From Planctomycetota bacterium (GTDB lineage: Bacteria > Planctomycetota > UBA1135 > GCA-002686595): a stretch of DNA of 64,000 nucleotides. Under the pieces are notes generated by a model. It had not been told where the DNA came from and did not search any database. It saw only the letters and a program-made list of their open reading frames with translations. Location of the stretch: positions 62,001 through 126,000 of the forward strand of contig JAKLKU010000017.1 of assembly GCA_023150475.1 (NCBI GenBank), given 5' to 3'. Both the position numbers and the translations under genes were made by a program. Below, piece by piece: positions 41,271-49,194 of this stretch (the stretch's first letter is position 1; each line of letters starts with the position of its first letter).

Positions 41271-41564
41271 TCACGCCCACTTCTCGTAGACGTTCGCGCC
41301 GCCGAGGTCCCACGAATCGATCACCGCCATGATCACCGCGTCGACCGGCCGGCCTTCGGTGAGCTCGGTCTGCCGCGCGCTCGAGCCGGTCGCGTAGAGC
41401 ACCATGTCGCCCGGGCCCGCTTGCACCGAGTCGACGGCGACGACGTATTGGTCGACCGGCTTGTTCTCGTGGTTGTGCACTTGCACGACGAGCAGCTTGC
41501 GGCCTTCGAGCTTCTCGTCCTTGCGCGTGGAGACCACGCTTCCGACCACACGACCGATCAACAT
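41271..41564 (-). CDS. Microcompartment vertex pentamer protein (EutN/CcmL family), copy 1
   Basis: 97 residues, first of three consecutive BMC-P genes. It begins MLIGRVVGSVVSTRKDEKLE and continues KLLVVQVHN, AGPGDMVLYATGSSARQTE and VIMAVIDSWDL. This is the closest of the three to EutN/CcmL consensus, including the ATGSSAR loop. Its ATG lies three bases after the peptidyl-prolyl isomerase stop, and its GAAGAG ribosome-binding site is inside that gene, so both are on one message. The first residues of the operon's shell genes thus depend on translation of a periplasmic folding factor, which is an odd combination. Confidence 0.94.
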   Translation of the reverse strand: MLIGRVVGSVVSTRKDEKLEGRKLLVVQVHNHENKPVDQYVVAVDSVQAGPGDMVLYATGSSARQTELTEGRPVDAVIMAVIDSWDLGGANVYEKWA

Positions 41565-41567
41565 CGT

Positions 41568-43034
41568 TCACTCTTCGAGAAAGGTGTTCACGTCCGCGGG
41601 CACGAGCGCTTCGTCCATGACGCGCTTGCGCAGCTCGCGGTGTACGTAGCTCGCCATCGTCTCCCACGGCGGCGGCGGACGGCGTTCGCCGACCCAGACG
41701 AGCAACACGCCGCCCGAGCTGCGCACGGGTCCGACGAGCCGCGCGTCGTCGGCGATCGGCGAACCGTCGCGGAAGATCTTCGAGAGCGCGTCCTGCGGCA
41801 GCCGCTCGTCGCCGCGCGTCACCCAGTCGAAGAGCCCTTCCTTGTCGCGCGTCGGCGCGTCCTCCGAGCGCTTCGCTGCGAGCTTCCGGAAGTCCGCCTC
41901 GCTCTCGATCTCCGCGCGCAAGAGGCCGAGATCGCGTTCGGCTTCCTCGAACGTGCGCGGGTTCAGCTGGTTCTTCAGCACGGCTGCGCGCAGGAAGAGG
42001 ATGCGCACGCGATACGCCTCTCCGTAACGGCCGTCGAAGTGCGCGCGTTCGTCCTGGTACACGCGCTTCAAGCCCTCGGGGCCGTACGTCGTGTCGACCC
42101 AGAGCGTCGCGAGCGCGGCGGAGCGCACGGCCGGGTCGTCGCGCAACGACTCCGGCAGGATGCCGGTCGCCGACGCGGCTTGTTCGTAGCTCAGGCCTTG
42201 GTTCTTCGGATCGGCGGCGAACTCGCGGCGGCGCCGTTCGAGCTCCGCGTCGACCGCGCGTTCGACCGTGGCAGCGGAGAGCGCGGGCAGCTTGGCGCGC
42301 AGGCGTTTCGCGAGCAGCGCTTGGAAGCAGTCTTCGCGCAACGTCGCCGCGTCGACTTGCAGCCGCAGGTGCGCCGCGAACTCCGCGGTCGTCACCGTGA
42401 CGTCGCCGCAGCGCGCCGCGACCCCGGTGCTCCAGGGCGGCGGCGGATAATCGACGCCGCGCGCCCGCAGCACTTGGTCGAGCCAGATCTCTTGTTGGTC
42501 GCCGCTGACCGCTTGCGTGTCCGGGATGCCGAGCGCGCGCCGCGCGAGCGTCTCCTGGATCATGCCGAGGCGCAGGAACTCCTTGAACGTCGCGAGTGTG
42601 ATGCCGTTCTGCTTCAGGTACGCCGCGAGGCCGCCCTTTTCGCCCGACGCGATCACGTCCTTCTCGATCTGAGCGAGGCGGCGATCGACGTCCGCCGTGC
42701 CGATCGAAAGTTTCGCTTCGCGCGCGAGCAACTCGAGCACCCGCGCGTTCAGCAAGTGCTTGAGCGCCGCGCGTCCAGTCTCGCCGGAGCCGTGCCGCGC
42801 GAGCACCAGCCGGTCGAACTCGGCGAAGCCGAGCGTCGTGTCGCGGCCGCGCGCCGCGGCGGGTTCGTCGCCCGACGCGGGGGCCGACTCGGGGGCCGAC
42901 TCGGGGGCCGACGCGGGGCGCTCGGGCGCCTGCGCCGGCGCTCCCTGGCGCACACTCGCCTCGCCGGTTTGCCGGGCCGTCGCGTGGGGCAGCTCGAGAG
43001 CGAGCGACACGAGGACGAGGAAGGCGCGGCGCAT
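41568..43034 (-). CDS. Exported parvulin-type peptidyl-prolyl isomerase (SurA-like)
   Basis: 488 residues from ATG 43034, which opens a signal peptide (about 1-21). An A/P/E-rich linker with PESA repeats (12-bp units at 42874-42921) spans 30-60. A SurA-N-like helical region follows (LKHLLNARVLELLAREAKLS, then the YLKQNGITLATFKEFLRLGM phrase typical of SurA/PrsA). The parvulin domain is near the C-terminus: YRVRILFLRA, DFRKLAAKRSEDAPTRDKEG and VGPVRSSGGVLLVWVGER. It should help fold exported or outer-membrane proteins. It is followed after three bases by the BMC pentamer genes, and is 197 bases downstream of the AAA ATPase. Confidence 0.85.
   Translation of the reverse strand: MRRAFLVLVSLALELPHATARQTGEASVRQGAPAQAPERPASAPESAPESAPASGDEPAAARGRDTTLGFAEFDRLVLARHGSGETGRAALKHLLNARVLELLAREAKLSIGTADVDRRLAQIEKDVIASGEKGGLAAYLKQNGITLATFKEFLRLGMIQETLARRALGIPDTQAVSGDQQEIWLDQVLRARGVDYPPPPWSTGVAARCGDVTVTTAEFAAHLRLQVDAATLREDCFQALLAKRLRAKLPALSAATVERAVDAELERRRREFAADPKNQGLSYEQAASATGILPESLRDDPAVRSAALATLWVDTTYGPEGLKRVYQDERAHFDGRYGEAYRVRILFLRAAVLKNQLNPRTFEEAERDLGLLRAEIESEADFRKLAAKRSEDAPTRDKEGLFDWVTRGDERLPQDALSKIFRDGSPIADDARLVGPVRSSGGVLLVWVGERRPPPPWETMASYVHRELRKRVMDEALVPADVNTFLEE
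42874..42921. repeat. Four in-frame 12-bp units in the isomerase linker
   Basis: GACGCGGGGGCC, GACTCGGGGGCC twice and a degenerate GACGCGGGGCGC encode the PESA/PASA tetrapeptides of the periplasmic linker. Frame is preserved. Confidence 0.85.
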
Positions 43035-43231
43035 GGCGGGCCGAGGAAGATACTCCCGGCTCGCGCTCGGGGGAACGGGCCGCGCGGGGATCGACGCGGC
43101 CGCGTTCACGCATGCCCGTCGCTGCGCCGCGCTCGGGCGTCGTCGCGCGGTCCGAGGCTTCCCCAAGGCGCGCGTCCGCGCCGCGCTCCTTCGACCCGCG
43201 GCGGCGCGCAGGCACGCCGCGTTTCGTCCGC

Positions 43232-44548
43232 TCAGCGTTCGCGCACGAAGCGCGGCGCGTCGTGTTGGATCGAGACGCGCACCAGGTGATTGCGCGCGGA
43301 ACCCGAGAGCAGGAGTTCCGCGAGCGGCGCTTCGAGTTCGGACTGCACGACGCGCTTCAGCTCGCGGGCGCCGGCGGCGGGCGAGAAGCCGCGCGCGGCG
43401 ACCCAGCGCGCGACCGAAGGCCGGAACGCGACGATCGTGTCGCGTGACCGAGCGCGTTTCGCGAGGTCCAAGAGCAACACGCCGGCGATGCGCTCGGCGT
43501 CGTGGAGGTCGAGTTCGCGGAAGAGCACGCGCTCGCCGATGCGGCCGAGGAATTCGGGAGCGAACTCGTGCTCCAAGGCGCGTCCGACGAGTTCGCCGAG
43601 TCCCGCCTCGCCGAGCCGTTCCTCGCGCCCGAATCCGACGCGCCGGCGCGCGGCCTGGATGTCCAGTGCGCCGACGTTCGACGTCAAGATCACGATCGTG
43701 CGCGAGAAGTCGACGCGGCGACCGCGGCTGTCGGTCAGGTGCCCTTCGTCGAGCACTTGCAGCAGCAGGTGATGCAGCTTGGCGTGCGCCTTCTCGATCT
43801 CGTCGAAGAGCACGACCGAATGCGGTTCCTTCGCGACGCTGTCGGTCAATTGGCCACCGTGTTCGTGGCCGACGTAACCCGGCGGCGCGCCGATCAACTT
43901 CGAGTACTCGTGCGCGAGCCCGAACTCCGAGCAGTCGACGCGCACGAGCCGGCCGCGGGTCTCGCCGAAGAGCTCCGTCGCGAGGCGTCGCGCGAGCTCG
44001 GTCTTGCCGGTGCCCGTGCGGCCGACGAACAAGAAGCTCGCGAGCGGTTTCGCCGGTTCCGCGAGACCAGCCGCGGCTTTCTTGACGGCGCGCACGACGC
44101 TCGCGACCGCCGCGTCTTGGCCGATCACGCGTTTCTGCAGGCGCTCTTCGAGCCCGCGGGCCCGCGCGTGCAGACCGGCGAGCCAGTCGTCGCGCGTCGC
44201 ACGTTTCGTGCGAGCGTGCTCGGTCGCGGCCTCGCGCGCTTCGACGTCGCTCGCCGTCGGCAGACGCACCGTGTGGATGTCGAGGTCGGGATTGACTTCG
44301 ATGCAGAGCTGGTAGAGCAAGTCCTCGCCGGCGAGCGGATCGTGCGGACACAGGTCGGCGACGCGGCGCGCGACGTCCGGCGAGAGCTCCGGGCAGCAAC
44401 CTTCGAGCACGGCTCGGCGGTATCCGGCGCGGTTGATCGGCGCGCGCGGATCGAGGCGCAGCGCCGCCGGCTCGCACGCGTGGATGCGCACGAACGTGTC
44501 GGCGGGCAGGAAATAGCGCAGGACGCTCTTCGAGCGGGCGGGGTTCAC
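43232..44548 (-). CDS. Single-ring Clp/Hsp100-like AAA+ ATPase with unrecognised N-domain
   Basis: 438 residues. Residues ~135-430 correspond to a ClpB/ClpA second AAA module: VIGQDAAVASVVRAVKKA, Walker A GRTGTGKT at 176-183, the substrate-gripping pore loop GAPPGYVGHE (Y225), Walker B VVLFDEIEKAH at 245-255, sensor 1 ILTSNVG, the arginine finger in FLGRIGERV and a small C-terminal ClpB_D2 domain ending near GARELKRVVQSELE. The first AAA module and the Clp N-domain are missing. Instead residues 1-130 form an unrecognised domain with several cysteines (C25, C51, C52, C67, C82). No ClpP-docking loop was noticed. It probably unfolds or disaggregates a specific partner. Confidence 0.88.
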   Translation of the reverse strand: MNPARSKSVLRYFLPADTFVRIHACEPAALRLDPRAPINRAGYRRAVLEGCCPELSPDVARRVADLCPHDPLAGEDLLYQLCIEVNPDLDIHTVRLPTASDVEAREAATEHARTKRATRDDWLAGLHARARGLEERLQKRVIGQDAAVASVVRAVKKAAAGLAEPAKPLASFLFVGRTGTGKTELARRLATELFGETRGRLVRVDCSEFGLAHEYSKLIGAPPGYVGHEHGGQLTDSVAKEPHSVVLFDEIEKAHAKLHHLLLQVLDEGHLTDSRGRRVDFSRTIVILTSNVGALDIQAARRRVGFGREERLGEAGLGELVGRALEHEFAPEFLGRIGERVLFRELDLHDAERIAGVLLLDLAKRARSRDTIVAFRPSVARWVAARGFSPAAGARELKRVVQSELEAPLAELLLSGSARNHLVRVSIQHDAPRFVRER

Positions 44549-44599
44549 GAGGATGCCGCGGAGGGTGCGCGGCGAGGCCTAGTTCGGTCGCGGCCGGAA

Positions 44600-44613
44600 G
44601 CCGTCTTGACGGC
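44600..44613. promoter_or_regulatory. Perfect 14-bp inverted repeat containing TTGAC
   Basis: GCCGTC (44600-44605) and GACGGC (44608-44613) flank TT; the centre reads TTGACG, five of six bases of a -35 box. It lies in the 180-base gap between the divergent AAA ATPase and kinase genes. No -10 partner was found. Confidence 0.25.
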
Positions 44614-44728
44614 GCGCGCCGGAATCCGGCGTGGTCCCCGGCGGCTCCAGCGCCGCTCGGCGACGGACCGATCTCGGCCGCTCGCGGCCATGAAATCCCC
44701 GTCCCGCCGCCCTAGACTCGGATCTCCC

Positions 44729-45784
44729 ATGCCCTCGAAGGACGATGTCGCGTTCCTCGCGTTGCTCGTGCACCGGCGCAAACTGAACAAGGACCTCGCG
44801 GAGGCGGTGTTCGCCGAGTTGAAGCGCGGTGGCGATCTCGATCGATTGCTCGAAGGCGCGCTCGGTTGCTCGTCGGAGGACGTCGCGAAGCTGCGCCGCA
44901 CGCGCGCCGGCGAGATCCCGGAGATCCCGGGCTACGACGTGATCCAGAAGATCGGCTCGGGCGGCACCGCGGACGTGTTCCGCGTGCACGAGAAGAAGTC
45001 GGGCCGCGTGATCGCGCTCAAGGTCTTGCGCGACGATCAAGCCGCGAACCCGAACACGAAGAAGGCCTTCGTCGAAGAAGCGCGACTGCTCGAGAAGCTG
45101 CGCCATCCGGGCCTGGTCGAAGGATACGGTGTCGCACGCTACGGCGAACTCTACTTCTCGCGGCTCGAGTACATCGACGGACGCACGTTGCTCGAGATGC
45201 TCGACGACGACACGCGCTTCGACGAGACGCAGGCGCTGCGCATCGTGCTCGCCGTCGCGGAAGTGCTCGCGTGGCTCGCCGCGCAGGACGTCGTGCATCG
45301 CGACGTCAAGCCCGGCAACATCATGCTCGCCGCCGACGGGCGCGTGAAACTGATCGACCTCGGTTTCGCGGCGTGCGGTGGGGAACGCGCGAAGAACGAC
45401 TCGGCGGTCGGCACGGTGCAGTACCTGTCGCCCGAGCAGTGTCGCGGCGGCGCCGCCGCGGACGTGCGCAGCGACATCTACAGTCTCGGCGTCACGCTCT
45501 TCCACTTGGTCGTCGGTCGTCTACCGTTCGATTCGTCCGACGACCGCGAAGTGCTGCGCATGCAAGTGATGCAGTCGCTCTCTTCGCCCGAGCTCAAGAG
45601 CCGCGGGCTGAGCCACCACTTGCACTACTTCGTCGAGAAGATGATGGCCAAGGAAGTCGAGCTCCGATACCAGTCGTTCCAGGAGCTGATCGACGACGTG
45701 CAGGGCCAACTCGCCGGCCGCGAAAGCCTCGACTTCGAGCGCCAAGCCCGCGAACGCGCGAAGAAGGGCGGTCGCGCGCGATGA
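44729..45784 (+). CDS. Soluble Ser/Thr protein kinase with DLG activation motif
   Basis: 351 residues from ATG 44729. An N-terminal helical domain (1-65) precedes the kinase domain: glycine loop KIGSGGTADVFRV at 74-86, ATP lysine K98, catalytic loop HRDVKPGN at 190-197, then IDLGFA, so the magnesium motif is D210-L-G instead of DFG. SPEQCRG and DIYSLGVTLFHLVVG follow. The substitution is tolerated in some active kinases. There is no membrane helix. The last residues are basic (RERAKKGGRAR). Its stop overlaps the ATG of the metallopeptidase gene by four bases, so the kinase may phosphorylate or be controlled by that membrane partner (inference). Confidence 0.92.
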   Translation: MPSKDDVAFLALLVHRRKLNKDLAEAVFAELKRGGDLDRLLEGALGCSSEDVAKLRRTRAGEIPEIPGYDVIQKIGSGGTADVFRVHEKKSGRVIALKVLRDDQAANPNTKKAFVEEARLLEKLRHPGLVEGYGVARYGELYFSRLEYIDGRTLLEMLDDDTRFDETQALRIVLAVAEVLAWLAAQDVVHRDVKPGNIMLAADGRVKLIDLGFAACGGERAKNDSAVGTVQYLSPEQCRGGAAADVRSDIYSLGVTLFHLVVGRLPFDSSDDREVLRMQVMQSLSSPELKSRGLSHHLHYFVEKMMAKEVELRYQSFQELIDDVQGQLAGRESLDFERQARERAKKGGRAR

Positions 45785-46977
45785 GCGGCCCGGGCCCGCG
45801 CGCCGCGCTCGTCGCCGTGCTCGTCTGCGCGGCGTCCGGCGCAGTCGCGGGCGTCTGGGTCGTGCGTTCGCTGCAGCCGGCGGACGAGCCGCCGGAAGCC
45901 GCGGCCGTGGTCCCGACCATGCCGCCGGTCGTCGCGTCGTCGCGACGCGCGGTCGGCGGACCCGACGTGTCCGCGCGGCCGGTCGACGCTCTCGCGAGCG
46001 ACGACACGCTCGCGAAGCAGAACAACGCGGCGATCGCAGCGCTCGAAGCGGGCGAACTCGACCGCGCGATCGCGCTCTTCGAAGCCTGTCACCGCAGCGA
46101 GCCGCAACGTGACGTGTTCGCGCGCAACCTCGCCGAAGCGCTCGCGCGCAAGGCGGTCGCGGTGCGCGAGGAAGAGCACCCGTGCGGCACCTGCGTCGAG
46201 CTGCTGACGCGCGCGCTCGAGCTCGCGCCGGACCGCAAGGACATCGCGGAGCTCTTGGAGCACATCCGCCGTGAGCTCGCGCTCGAGAAGGATTTTTGGC
46301 GCGAGAGCTCGCAACACTTCGACCTCGCGTACGACGGCGATCGCAACGACATCCTGTTCGCCGGCAATCGACTGTTGAACCAGCTCGAGGACCACTACCT
46401 CGAGCTCGAGCGCTTCTTCGGCGCTTCGCCGGTCGACGAAGGTCGCGCGCGCATCAAAGTGTCGCTCTACCGTCGCGAAGGCTTCGGCGAACTGACCGGG
46501 CTCGGTGAATGGGCCGGTGGCGCCTACGACGGCATCGTGCGCATCCCGATCGGCGATTTTGCGCGCGAGGAGCAGGCGCTCGACGGCGTCATGCGCCACG
46601 AACTCGCGCACGCGTTCGTGCGCGCGCTCGGCGGGCGCGACGTGCCCGGCTGGTTGAACGAAGGTCTCGCGCAGTGGCTCGAACCGAATCGTGCGGCGAA
46701 CCTCGCCGCGGCGCGCGCGAAGATCTCCGGCGCGGAGCTCTTCCCGCTCGAACGGCTCGTGGGTTCGCTCGCGACGCTGCAGGACCCCGAGGAGATCCCG
46801 CGGGCCTACGCGCAGAGTCTGGTGCTCGTCGACTGGCTCTGCGGCCGGTTCGGCGAACGGCTCGTGCTCGACATGCTGGCGAAGGGGCGGGACGGCGTTC
46901 CGCCCGCACAGGTCTTCTTCGAGACGACGCGACTCGAGCTCGAACCCACGTTCGCCGAAGCGCTCGCCGGTCGGTGA
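45781..46977 (+). CDS. Membrane-anchored TPR metallopeptidase (gluzincin, peptidase MA-like)
   Basis: 398 residues. A signal anchor (9-30) is followed by a linker and TPR-like helices at about 75-165 (IAALEAGELDRAIALFEACH). The catalytic region has H273-E274-x2-H277 (MRHELAHAFVRALG) and the downstream glutamate E294 in WLNEGLAQWLE. This is the HExxH...E gluzincin set used by peptidase_MA-like proteins. It is predicted to act outside the cytoplasm. An EEHPCGTC pair of cysteines lies between TPRs. The start is fixed by the ATGA overlap with the kinase stop. Three stem-loops follow the stop by ~80 bases. The protein substrate is unknown. Confidence 0.88.
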   Translation: MSGPGPRAALVAVLVCAASGAVAGVWVVRSLQPADEPPEAAAVVPTMPPVVASSRRAVGGPDVSARPVDALASDDTLAKQNNAAIAALEAGELDRAIALFEACHRSEPQRDVFARNLAEALARKAVAVREEEHPCGTCVELLTRALELAPDRKDIAELLEHIRRELALEKDFWRESSQHFDLAYDGDRNDILFAGNRLLNQLEDHYLELERFFGASPVDEGRARIKVSLYRREGFGELTGLGEWAGGAYDGIVRIPIGDFAREEQALDGVMRHELAHAFVRALGGRDVPGWLNEGLAQWLEPNRAANLAAARAKISGAELFPLERLVGSLATLQDPEEIPRAYAQSLVLVDWLCGRFGERLVLDMLAKGRDGVPPAQVFFETTRLELEPTFAEALAGR

Positions 46978-47058
46978 GCGCGCGCTCCGGGCCAGGGCCC
47001 GAGCGTCGCGGCGTCGGCGTGTCGCCGTCCGCCCCGCCGAGCGTCGCCGGAAAAGAAG

Positions 47059-47170
47059 CGAACCGGCCGAGTCAGGAGCACGGCCGGTTCGGCGTCTTGT
47101 CGGGCGTCATGCCCGCCCGACGAGTTCGAAGTTCGGGTCGAAACGAGGGCGGGCCTCGCGGACCGCCCTC
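47059..47170. terminator. Cluster of perfect stem-loops between two genes
   Basis: Three strong hairpins lie in a row: CGAACCGGCCG/CGGCCGGTTCG (47059-47069, 47081-47091; 11 pairs), GTCGGGC/GCCCGAC (47099-47105, 47115-47121; 7 pairs) and GAGGGCGG/CCGCCCTC (47145-47152, 47163-47170; 8 pairs). A weak TTCGA/TCGAA pair is at 47125-47142. They stand between the convergent metallopeptidase and small membrane protein genes, so bidirectional termination is the simplest role; no T-tract is present. Confidence 0.55.
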
Positions 47171-47183
47171 GGTGACAGGGTTT

Positions 47184-47315
47184 TCAGAGAAGAGGACCCG
47201 CCGTGTGCGCTGCGTCCGAGCGGGTGCTGCTTCGGTAGGTCAGGACGAAGAGCACCGTCTCCACAACCCAAACGCCGACGAGCAGCACTCCAAGGATCGA
47301 GAGCAGGCTGGTCAT
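47184..47315 (-). CDS. Small single-helix membrane protein (43 residues)
   Basis: A short open frame from ATG 47315 to TGA 47184 encodes 43 residues. About residues 3-28 form one membrane helix (LLSILGVLLVGVWVVETVLF), followed by a polar tail with basic and acidic residues and a GPLL end. A GGAG site lies about eleven bases upstream of the ATG, giving a complete translation signal. I recognise no family. It lies between the hairpin cluster and the low-GC part of the gap before radC, and could be a small regulator of an envelope complex. Evidence is codon-level plausibility, a real helix and a ribosome-binding site only; a shadow cannot be excluded. Confidence 0.5.
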   Translation of the reverse strand: MTSLLSILGVLLVGVWVVETVLFVLTYRSSTRSDAAHTAGPLL

Positions 47316-47539
47316 CGTCGTTCTCTCCGGTTCGTTCGCGGCGCACGCGGCGCTCTGTGGGTCCTCATCGGTGGATCAGCGTGGTTTCAGGACGACGACT
47401 TCGGGACTTCTCGTCCCTGAAACACGCTCCGACAAGGGTTATCTCCGACGAGTTCGCCGGTAACCGCACGCCTCCGACGCGGTCGTACCCATGCACGTCG
47501 CGCGCCGCGGGGTCGGCGGGCGACGAGGGAGTGCGATGC

Positions 47540-47623
47540 GTGGCGCGAGGAGTGGCGCGAGGAGTCCAGCGAGGAGTCCAGCGAGGAGTGCAGCGAGGAG
47601 TGCAGCGAGGAGTGCAGCGGGGA
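47540..47623. repeat. Seven 12-bp units carrying in-frame GTG codons before radC
   Basis: Units start every 12 bases from 47540 to 47612: GTGGCGCGAGGA twice, GTCCAGCGAGGA twice, GTGCAGCGAGGA twice, then GTGCAGCGGGGA. A degenerate twelve-base unit follows and the radC ATG begins exactly in register at 47636. Five units offer in-frame GTG start codons, each next to a GAGGA purine tract. Confidence 0.9.
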
Positions 47624-47635
47624 GAGGGGCGAAGC

Positions 47636-48433
47636 ATGGGGCAGGGAAACGAGGGGGAAGACGGCGACGAGTCGGTGGCGACGGAGTCCGCGCGGTCGGC
47701 GGGCGTGCGAGACGCGCACCAGCCGGAGTCCGCGGAGACGAACCGGGTGGTCGCCGCGGCGCTTGGCGACGCGGCCGAACCCGATGCTCGGTCGCCCGGC
47801 GTGCGGCCGGCCGACGCGTTCGAACGTTGGTGTCGCGAACGGCTCGGCGAGTTTCCCGCAGCGCTCGCCGACTGCGCGCGGCGAGGCGAACTCTGGGAGC
47901 TCGCGCGCTCCGACGCCGACGAACTCGTCCTGGAGCTCGGGCTTTCCGCCCACGACGCGACCGAGCTCGCGGGTGGTTTTCGGCTCGCCCGCGCGCTACT
48001 CGGCGCGCGGCGTGACGCGCGTACGGCGGTGCGTTCGCCGCGCGCGGTGTACGAACTCTTCGAAGCCGAGTTGCGCGGCCTCGAACGCGAGACGTTCCAC
48101 GCGCTCGCGCTCGACGGCAAACACGGCGTCGTGCGCCGGTATCTCGTGAGCGTCGGCACCTTGACGACGTCGCTCGTCCACCCGCGCGAAGTCTTCCGGC
48201 CGGCGTTGCGATTCGGCGCCGCGTCGCTGGTCGTCGTCCACAACCACCCGAGCGGCGATCCGGAACCGAGTCTCGAGGACGAAGAGGTCACGCGCCGACT
48301 GGCGCAGGCGGGACGCTTGCTCGGCGTGCCCTTGCTCGACCACGTCGTGGTGGGGGACCGGCGCTTCGTCTCGCTGGCGGAGCGGCTCGGGCTCGGCGAC
48401 ACGCGCTACCGCGCCGGCTCCCAACGCGCCTGA
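47636..48433 (+). CDS. radC: RadC-family JAB/MPN-domain protein
   Basis: 265 residues from ATG 47636. The GGGGAGAGGGGC purine tract is seven to twelve bases upstream. The RadC/DUF2466 JAB domain is intact: LRGLERETFHALALDGKHGV, the VSVGTLTTSLVHPREVFRPAL strand-helix, then metal ligands H202 and H204 with S207 in VVVHNHPSGDPEPS and D215 in LEDEEVT, and finally LLDHVVVGDRRFVSLAE. RadC proteins have a JAMM metalloprotease fold; a DNA-repair role has been withdrawn for E. coli, so function is open. Residues 1-60 are acidic low complexity. The frame stays open upstream through a 12-bp repeat with GTG codons, so the true start is uncertain. Its end overlaps convergent rsmE by 28 bases. Confidence 0.88.
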   Translation: MGQGNEGEDGDESVATESARSAGVRDAHQPESAETNRVVAAALGDAAEPDARSPGVRPADAFERWCRERLGEFPAALADCARRGELWELARSDADELVLELGLSAHDATELAGGFRLARALLGARRDARTAVRSPRAVYELFEAELRGLERETFHALALDGKHGVVRRYLVSVGTLTTSLVHPREVFRPALRFGAASLVVVHNHPSGDPEPSLEDEEVTRRLAQAGRLLGVPLLDHVVVGDRRFVSLAERLGLGDTRYRAGSQRA

Positions 48434-49194
48434 ACGACGCTTGCCGCGGCCGCTTCGGCGGCCGTCTCGATCCGCAGCACGTGGGGTCCGAGCGCGACGT
48501 CGATCGCGCCCGCGGCGCGCGCGATTTCGAGCTCGCCGTCCGTGAACCCGCCTTCGGGGCCGAAGACGAGCGCGAGCGGTCGGGCCCGCGTGCCGCGCGG
48601 TTCCCGCGGCAGTTCGGCGAGCGCGTCGAGCAGCGTCCGCGGCGCGCCCGGATCGGCGAGGAAACACGCGACACGCGCGCCGGCGCCGAGCCAGGCGGCG
48701 AACTCGAGTTCGTCCGCGAGCTCGAGTTCCCACGCGCGGCGGCTCTGTTTCGCCGCGGCGCGGCCGATGCGGCGCAGCCGCTCACGTCGCGCCGGCGAAA
48801 GTGATTCGCGGTCGCCTTGCGTGCGCTCCGCTCCGAGCGGCACGAGTCGCGCGACGCCGAGCTGCACCAGACGGTCGACGAGCTCTTCGGCGCGCGCGCC
48901 GCGCGGCAGCGGTGCCGCGATCTCGAGCCACTCGAGCGCCGCGCCCGGCGCGCCCGGTTCCGGCTCGAACCGAGGGACGCCGTCGAGCGCGAGGACGAGC
49001 TCGCGGCGCTCGAGAGCGCGGACCACGAGCTCGGCGCGGCCGCCGCGGCCGTCGAAGGCGGTCACGCGATCGCCGGCGCGCGCGCGCAGCACCCGCCGCA
49101 GATGCTCGGCGTCCTCCGGCGCGAGCTCGGGCGCGTCGAAGGAGCTCCCCGGCGCGAGGAAGAAGCAGCGGTCGGTCCGCTCCGATTCGGCCAT
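48406..49194 (-). CDS. rsmE: 16S rRNA (uracil-1498-N3)-methyltransferase
   Basis: 262 residues from ATG 49194. RsmE methylates U1498 in the ribosomal decoding centre. It starts RCFFLAPGSSF, followed by the PUA-like HLRRVLRARAGDRVTAFDG and RRELVLAL segment. The SPOUT core follows: WLEIAAPLPRGARAEELVDRLVQLGVARLVPL, then LALVFGPEGGFTDGELEIA and LGPHVLRIETAAEAAA, which form the SAM-binding trefoil knot. All hallmarks are present. Its final 28 bases overlap the end of radC on the opposite strand, a convergent overlap. The divergent start faces the pilus-like operon across 345 bases. Confidence 0.92.
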   Translation of the reverse strand: MAESERTDRCFFLAPGSSFDAPELAPEDAEHLRRVLRARAGDRVTAFDGRGGRAELVVRALERRELVLALDGVPRFEPEPGAPGAALEWLEIAAPLPRGARAEELVDRLVQLGVARLVPLGAERTQGDRESLSPARRERLRRIGRAAAKQSRRAWELELADELEFAAWLGAGARVACFLADPGAPRTLLDALAELPREPRGTRARPLALVFGPEGGFTDGELEIARAAGAIDVALGPHVLRIETAAEAAAASVVQARWEPAR

